DNA of 44,227 bases. It comes from an uncultured Lachnospiraceae bacterium. Its GTDB lineage: Bacteria > Bacillota > Clostridia > Lachnospirales > Lachnospiraceae. This document shows, piece after piece, positions 41,177 to 44,227 of the stretch. The translations under genes were made by a program, and so were the position numbers. Positions within the stretch are counted from its first letter, which is position 1. Each line of letters opens with the position of its first letter. The stretch lies in NCBI GenBank assembly GCA_910586955.1, contig CAJUMM010000006.1, positions 1-44,227 of the forward strand, written 5' to 3'. The notes beneath the pieces are model-generated. The model was given only the letters and a program-made list of their open reading frames with translations, had not been told where the DNA came from and ran no database searches.

Positions 41177-42046
41177 TTAATTGATCCACTTTTTGCGAAA
41201 GTCAGAAGCGCTTATGCCTTCTGACTTTTTAAATTGTTTGTTCAGATAGCTGGCGTCATAGAAACCGCAGCTGCGGGCAATGGTTTCCAGGCTGGAACCG
41301 GAGAACCGCAGGAGCTTCTTGGCGTAGGTAATCCGCCGGGCGATGACATAGCGGCTGGGGGTGATTCCGTAGGCGCTGTGAAATTCCCTGGAGAGATGGT
41401 ATTTGCTGAGAAAGAATTGCTCGGAGAGCTCTTCCAGGGAGAAGCGTTCCGTGTAGTGCTCGTCCAGAAAGCGGCGGATCTCGTCCATCTTCCCCAGATT
41501 TTTGCGCTGCTCCTCCCGAAAACCCGTAATATCCTGAAGCAGGATGGACAGAATATCTACAATCAGGCGGGAGGAGGCGATCTCTGCGGAGAGATCCGAG
41601 TGGCTGTTTACATCCAGCAGGCTTTCCAGCTTCTCCCGGAGCTCCTGAAAAGGCCGGGGGGAGAAGGCCGGGGCGCTGTGGAGAGAAAAGTAACGGTAGT
41701 ATTCCGGGGAGGTGGCTCCGTGGAAATGTACCCATATCAGCTCCCAGGGATCGGAATCGCTGCTCTGGTGATAATAGGGAACCATACAGTTTACGAAGAA
41801 ACAGGATCCTTCCCGCAGGGGATAGACTTGCCCGTCGTACATGAGGGTGCCGCTGCCGGAGAGAACCAGCACAATCAGGTAAGAGTCCAGGTTTTTCCGC
41901 CGGGCCACATGGCTTTCCCGCAGCTTCAGATAACCCGTCTCCTGCACATAGAAGAAGGCGGATCTGGCAAAGGAACTGGGGGTCTGAATCACCCGTTTGG
42001 AGCTTTCTACATAGGAATCGGGAAATTTGTCAAAATAGTCGTTCAT
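41177..42046 (-). CDS. AraC-family regulator with N-terminal cupin domain
   Basis: A 289-aa regulator, convergent with fucU (9-nt gap between stops). Residues about 45-115 form an AraC sugar-binding cupin (GSGTLMYDGQVYPLREGS, FFVNCMVPYYHQSS). Residues about 190-289 form the double helix-turn-helix (FSLEELSEQFFLSKYHLSRE, LETIARSCGFYDASYLNKQF). It likely responds to a sugar and controls nearby carbohydrate genes. Its last codons also form the stem of the opposite-strand fucU terminator. Confidence 0.92.
   Translation of the reverse strand: MNDYFDKFPDSYVESSKRVIQTPSSFARSAFFYVQETGYLKLRESHVARRKNLDSYLIVLVLSGSGTLMYDGQVYPLREGSCFFVNCMVPYYHQSSDSDPWELIWVHFHGATSPEYYRYFSLHSAPAFSPRPFQELREKLESLLDVNSHSDLSAEIASSRLIVDILSILLQDITGFREEQRKNLGKMDEIRRFLDEHYTERFSLEELSEQFFLSKYHLSREFHSAYGITPSRYVIARRITYAKKLLRFSGSSLETIARSCGFYDASYLNKQFKKSEGISASDFRKKWIN
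41198..41230 (+). terminator. fucU terminator lying inside the araC-type coding region
   Basis: AAAGTCAGAAG / CTTCTGACTTT, an 11-bp perfect stem with a 9-nt loop and TTTTT tail, 31 nt after the fucU stop. It lies entirely inside codons of the convergent regulator, near its C-terminus. Confidence 0.75.
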
Positions 42047-42081
42047 AGCAATATAATACCTGATTTAAGCAAAATGGTCAC

Positions 42082-42110
42082 TTGTTTTCTGTATTCTATA
42101 GGTCTATACT
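42082..42110 (+). promoter_or_regulatory. Promoter of the manC-gmd operon
   Basis: TTGTTT (42082-42087), 17 bp, TATACT (42105-42110), giving a leader of about 50 nt before manC. Confidence 0.6.
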
Positions 42111-42169
42111 GACAAAAACAGCAAAGAATGTCAACAAAAAAATACCTATTTGTAAGAGAGGATGAGAAG

Positions 42170-43531
42170 ATGTATTACGTGCTGCTTTCGGGAGGTTCGG
42201 GAAAGAGGCTCTGGCCTTTATCCAATGAGGCAAGGCCCAAGCAATATATGAAGGTAGTGACTAAGGAAGCCAATTCCATGGAGCGCTGCTCCATGCTTCA
42301 GCGGGTCTGGGAGCAGATTCGGGAAGCGGGCATGGAGGAGCATACGGTGATTACCGCAGGGACGGATCAGATGGAACTGATACGGAGCCAGCTGGGGGAG
42401 CCGCCCATAGCGGCAGAGCCTGCCAGGCGGGACACTTTTGGGGCTGTACTCCTTTCCTGTGCCTATCTTTGCAGCCATATGGGCGCCTCGGAGGAGGATT
42501 ATGCGGTGCTGATGCCGGTAGATCCCTATACGGAGGGTTCCTACTTTGAAACCCTCAAAAGCCTGGAAGGGATCATGAAGAAATCCGGGGCCCAGGTGGG
42601 GCTGATGGGGGTGGTTCCCTCCTATCCCGCTGTGAAATACGGTTATATGCTTCCGGGAGAGCGCAAAGGGGATTATCTGGAGATTCAGGGATTTGAGGAG
42701 AAGCCCGGGGAAGAGCGGGCCAAAGAGCTGATAGAGGGAGGCGCCCTCTGGAACTGCGGGGTTTTCTGTGTGCAGATTGGGGAGATCCTGAAAAGGGCCC
42801 TGGAGTACGGAGTGCCGAAAGACTATGAGGGCATGTTCCGGTCTTATGAGAAGCTTCCAAAGATTAGTTTTGACTATGAAGTGCTGGAAAAGGCCCGGCA
42901 TCTGGCGGCTATAGAGTTTGGAGGTTTCTGGAGGGATCTGGGGACCTGGGATGCCCTGGCGGATCAGATGAACACGGATACCATCGGAAAGGTGCTTCTG
43001 GATGAGACCTGCGAGAATACCCAGGTGATCAATGAGCTGAATATTCCGGTGGCGGTCATCGGGGGGCGGGACTTGGTGGTGGCCGCTGCCCAGGACGGGA
43101 TTCTGGTGGCGGAAAAGGGAAAGGCGGACCGGGTCCGGGGACTGACGGCAGGGCTTTCGGCCAGAGCCATGTTTGAAGAGCGCCGCTGGGGAACCCTGGA
43201 GACCCTGGATGACACGGAGACGCCGGGGGTCTCCACCCTTACAAGAAAAATACGGATTTACGACGGCAAGACTTCCAGTTACCATTATCACAAGGACCGG
43301 GATGAGATCTGGACCGTGCTGAACGGAACCGGGGAACTGATCCTGGAGGGGAATAAGATCCTGCTGGAACCGGGAAAAGCCGTGTGCATCCGGAAGAACC
43401 AGCGCCATGCAGTGAAGGCCCTGAAAAATTTTGAGTACATTGAGATTCATGTGGGAACCAGTGTGGGAAACCAGGACATCAACCGGATCACCTTTGAGTG
43501 GGACGAAATTGAATTAAGCCATATCTTATAA
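42170..43531 (+). CDS. manC: Mannose-1-phosphate guanylyltransferase with fused cupin domain
   Basis: A 453-aa enzyme from ATG 42170; an upstream ATG in the same frame (42128) is rejected for lack of homology before MYYVLLSGGSG. It makes GDP-mannose from mannose-1-phosphate and GTP. The nucleotidyltransferase domain has GGSGKRLWPLSNEARPKQ (about 7), VLMPVDPYTEG and FEEKPGEERA; FWRDLGTWDAL follows. The C-terminal cupin (about 355-450, YHYHKDRDEIWTVLNG) resembles type II phosphomannose isomerase. GDP-mannose feeds the next gene. Confidence 0.93.
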   Translation: MYYVLLSGGSGKRLWPLSNEARPKQYMKVVTKEANSMERCSMLQRVWEQIREAGMEEHTVITAGTDQMELIRSQLGEPPIAAEPARRDTFGAVLLSCAYLCSHMGASEEDYAVLMPVDPYTEGSYFETLKSLEGIMKKSGAQVGLMGVVPSYPAVKYGYMLPGERKGDYLEIQGFEEKPGEERAKELIEGGALWNCGVFCVQIGEILKRALEYGVPKDYEGMFRSYEKLPKISFDYEVLEKARHLAAIEFGGFWRDLGTWDALADQMNTDTIGKVLLDETCENTQVINELNIPVAVIGGRDLVVAAAQDGILVAEKGKADRVRGLTAGLSARAMFEERRWGTLETLDDTETPGVSTLTRKIRIYDGKTSSYHYHKDRDEIWTVLNGTGELILEGNKILLEPGKAVCIRKNQRHAVKALKNFEYIEIHVGTSVGNQDINRITFEWDEIELSHIL

Positions 43532-43546
43532 AACAGGAGGACGGAA

Positions 43547-44227
43547 ATGAAAAAAGCATTGATTACAGGAATTACAGGGCAGGACGGCTCCTATCTGGCG
43601 GAATTTCTGCTGGAAAAGGGATATGAGGTATGGGGGCTTTTCCGCAGAGGATCTACCAATACAGCCCAACGCATTGCCCATCTGCTGGAAGGAAGGGCCC
43701 AGGAGGAACCCCGGTTAAAACTGGTCTACGGGGATATGACGGACTCCATGAACCTGGTGCGCCTGATGCTGGAGTTCCGGCCGGAGGAAGTGTACAATCT
43801 GGCGGCCCAGTCCCATGTAGCCGTATCTTTTGAAGAGCCGGAGTACACGGCCAATGCGGACGGCATTGGAGTACTGCGGATATTGGAGGCAGTGCGGATT
43901 GCCGGGCTGGCCGGGAGTACCCGGATTTACCAGGCCTCTACCTCAGAGCTTTTCGGCAAAGTGGAGGAGATCCCTCAGAAAGAGACCACGCCTTTTCATC
44001 CCCGCTCTCCCTATGCAGTGGCAAAGCTCTACGGCTACTGGATCACGAAACATTACCGGGAAGCCTACGGCATGTATGCCGTAAACGGAATTTTATTCAA
44101 CCACGAGTCGGAGCGGCGGGGAGAGACCTTTGTGACAAGAAAGATTACGCTGGCTGCCGCCCGGATTGCGGCGGGAAAGCAGGAGAAACTGTACCTTGGA
44201 AATCTGAATGCAAAGCGGGACTGGGGC
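43547..44227 (+). CDS. gmd: GDP-mannose 4,6-dehydratase, cut off by the right edge
   Basis: The frame is open for 227 codons to the window end; a complete Gmd is about 340-370 aa. The NAD(P)-binding start ALITGITGQDGSYLAEFL, the RRGSTNTAQRI loop and LAAQSHVAVSFEEPEYTA are characteristic, and the catalytic set Thr-Ser...YxxxK is seen in QASTSELFGKV and SPYAVAKLYGYW. The next motif, LFNHESERRGETFVTRKI, is diagnostic of Gmd. It converts GDP-mannose to GDP-4-keto-6-deoxymannose, precursor of GDP-L-fucose or GDP-D-rhamnose. AGGAGG precedes the ATG; it is 15 nt after manC. Confidence 0.96.
   Translation, partial: MKKALITGITGQDGSYLAEFLLEKGYEVWGLFRRGSTNTAQRIAHLLEGRAQEEPRLKLVYGDMTDSMNLVRLMLEFRPEEVYNLAAQSHVAVSFEEPEYTANADGIGVLRILEAVRIAGLAGSTRIYQASTSELFGKVEEIPQKETTPFHPRSPYAVAKLYGYWITKHYREAYGMYAVNGILFNHESERRGETFVTRKITLAAARIAAGKQEKLYLGNLNAKRDWG

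Noticed and set aside
1..44227. CRISPR arrays, prophage, integrase, IS transposase or toxin-antitoxin genes
   Set aside because: I saw no regularly spaced repeats, no recombinase or transposase motifs and no phage structural genes in the window.

Overview
The window reads as a chromosomal segment of a gut-type Lachnospiraceae (Bacillota, Clostridia). The grounds are Shine-Dalgarno-rich, GC-moderate genes packed into operons, a BofA/DUF2508 sporulation pair, a SleB-type hydrolase, a large (Bacillus-type) SRP RNA, a Gram-positive Tad pilus locus without secretin or outer-membrane parts, and YesM/YesN-type sugar sensing. The genus cannot be fixed from sequence alone.

Layout. 1-3049: the start of a leftward DUF885 gene, metG, a leftward DUF2508 gene and bofA. 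3061-12124: one tight rightward Tad (tight adherence, type IVb pilus) operon with its own promoter and leader: a 42-aa membrane protein, TadZ-like, TadA/CpaF ATPase, TadB, TadC, a 56-aa Flp pilin, a DUF5702 protein, two TadE-like pseudopilins flanking a TadV/CpaA prepilin peptidase, and an FHA protein. One tadE-like gene carries a 158-bp palindrome-ended element in frame. 12114-15297: housekeeping genes tatD, rsmA, a DUF6128 gene and tRNA adenosine deaminase tadA. 15294-15670: SRP RNA with promoter and terminator. 15695-24180: radical SAM protein, DnaQ-like exonuclease, a 33-aa membrane protein, VanW protein, HypE-like AIR synthase, Lrp regulator, aminotransferase, trmL and a coiled-coil/SleB wall hydrolase. 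24205-24390: tRNA-Pro(CGG). 24389-28584: a leftward polytopic membrane protein, a cytidylate-kinase-like gene and a leftward membrane-anchored GH3 enzyme, with two compact divergent promoter regions that each contain a perfect inverted repeat. 28697-29656: an alpha/beta hydrolase.

29667-41167 is a sugar-sensing and uptake region. A YesN response regulator, a YesM kinase and a membrane-anchored sugar-binding protein overlap head to tail as a sensor unit. They are followed by a permease-ATPase-permease-binding protein ABC importer, an SGNH/GDSL hydrolase and a FucU-type mutarotase. The fucU leader contains two copies of the same complex RNA fold in tandem, the second positioned to gate the ribosome binding site. 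A convergent AraC regulator follows. The right edge (42170-44227) holds manC and the start of gmd, which make GDP-4-keto-6-deoxymannose, the precursor of GDP-fucose or GDP-rhamnose for surface glycans.

The two strongest candidates for undescribed biology are the tandem RNA fold before fucU (40491-40711) and the palindrome-ended element inside the secreted-pseudopilin leader (9307-9464).
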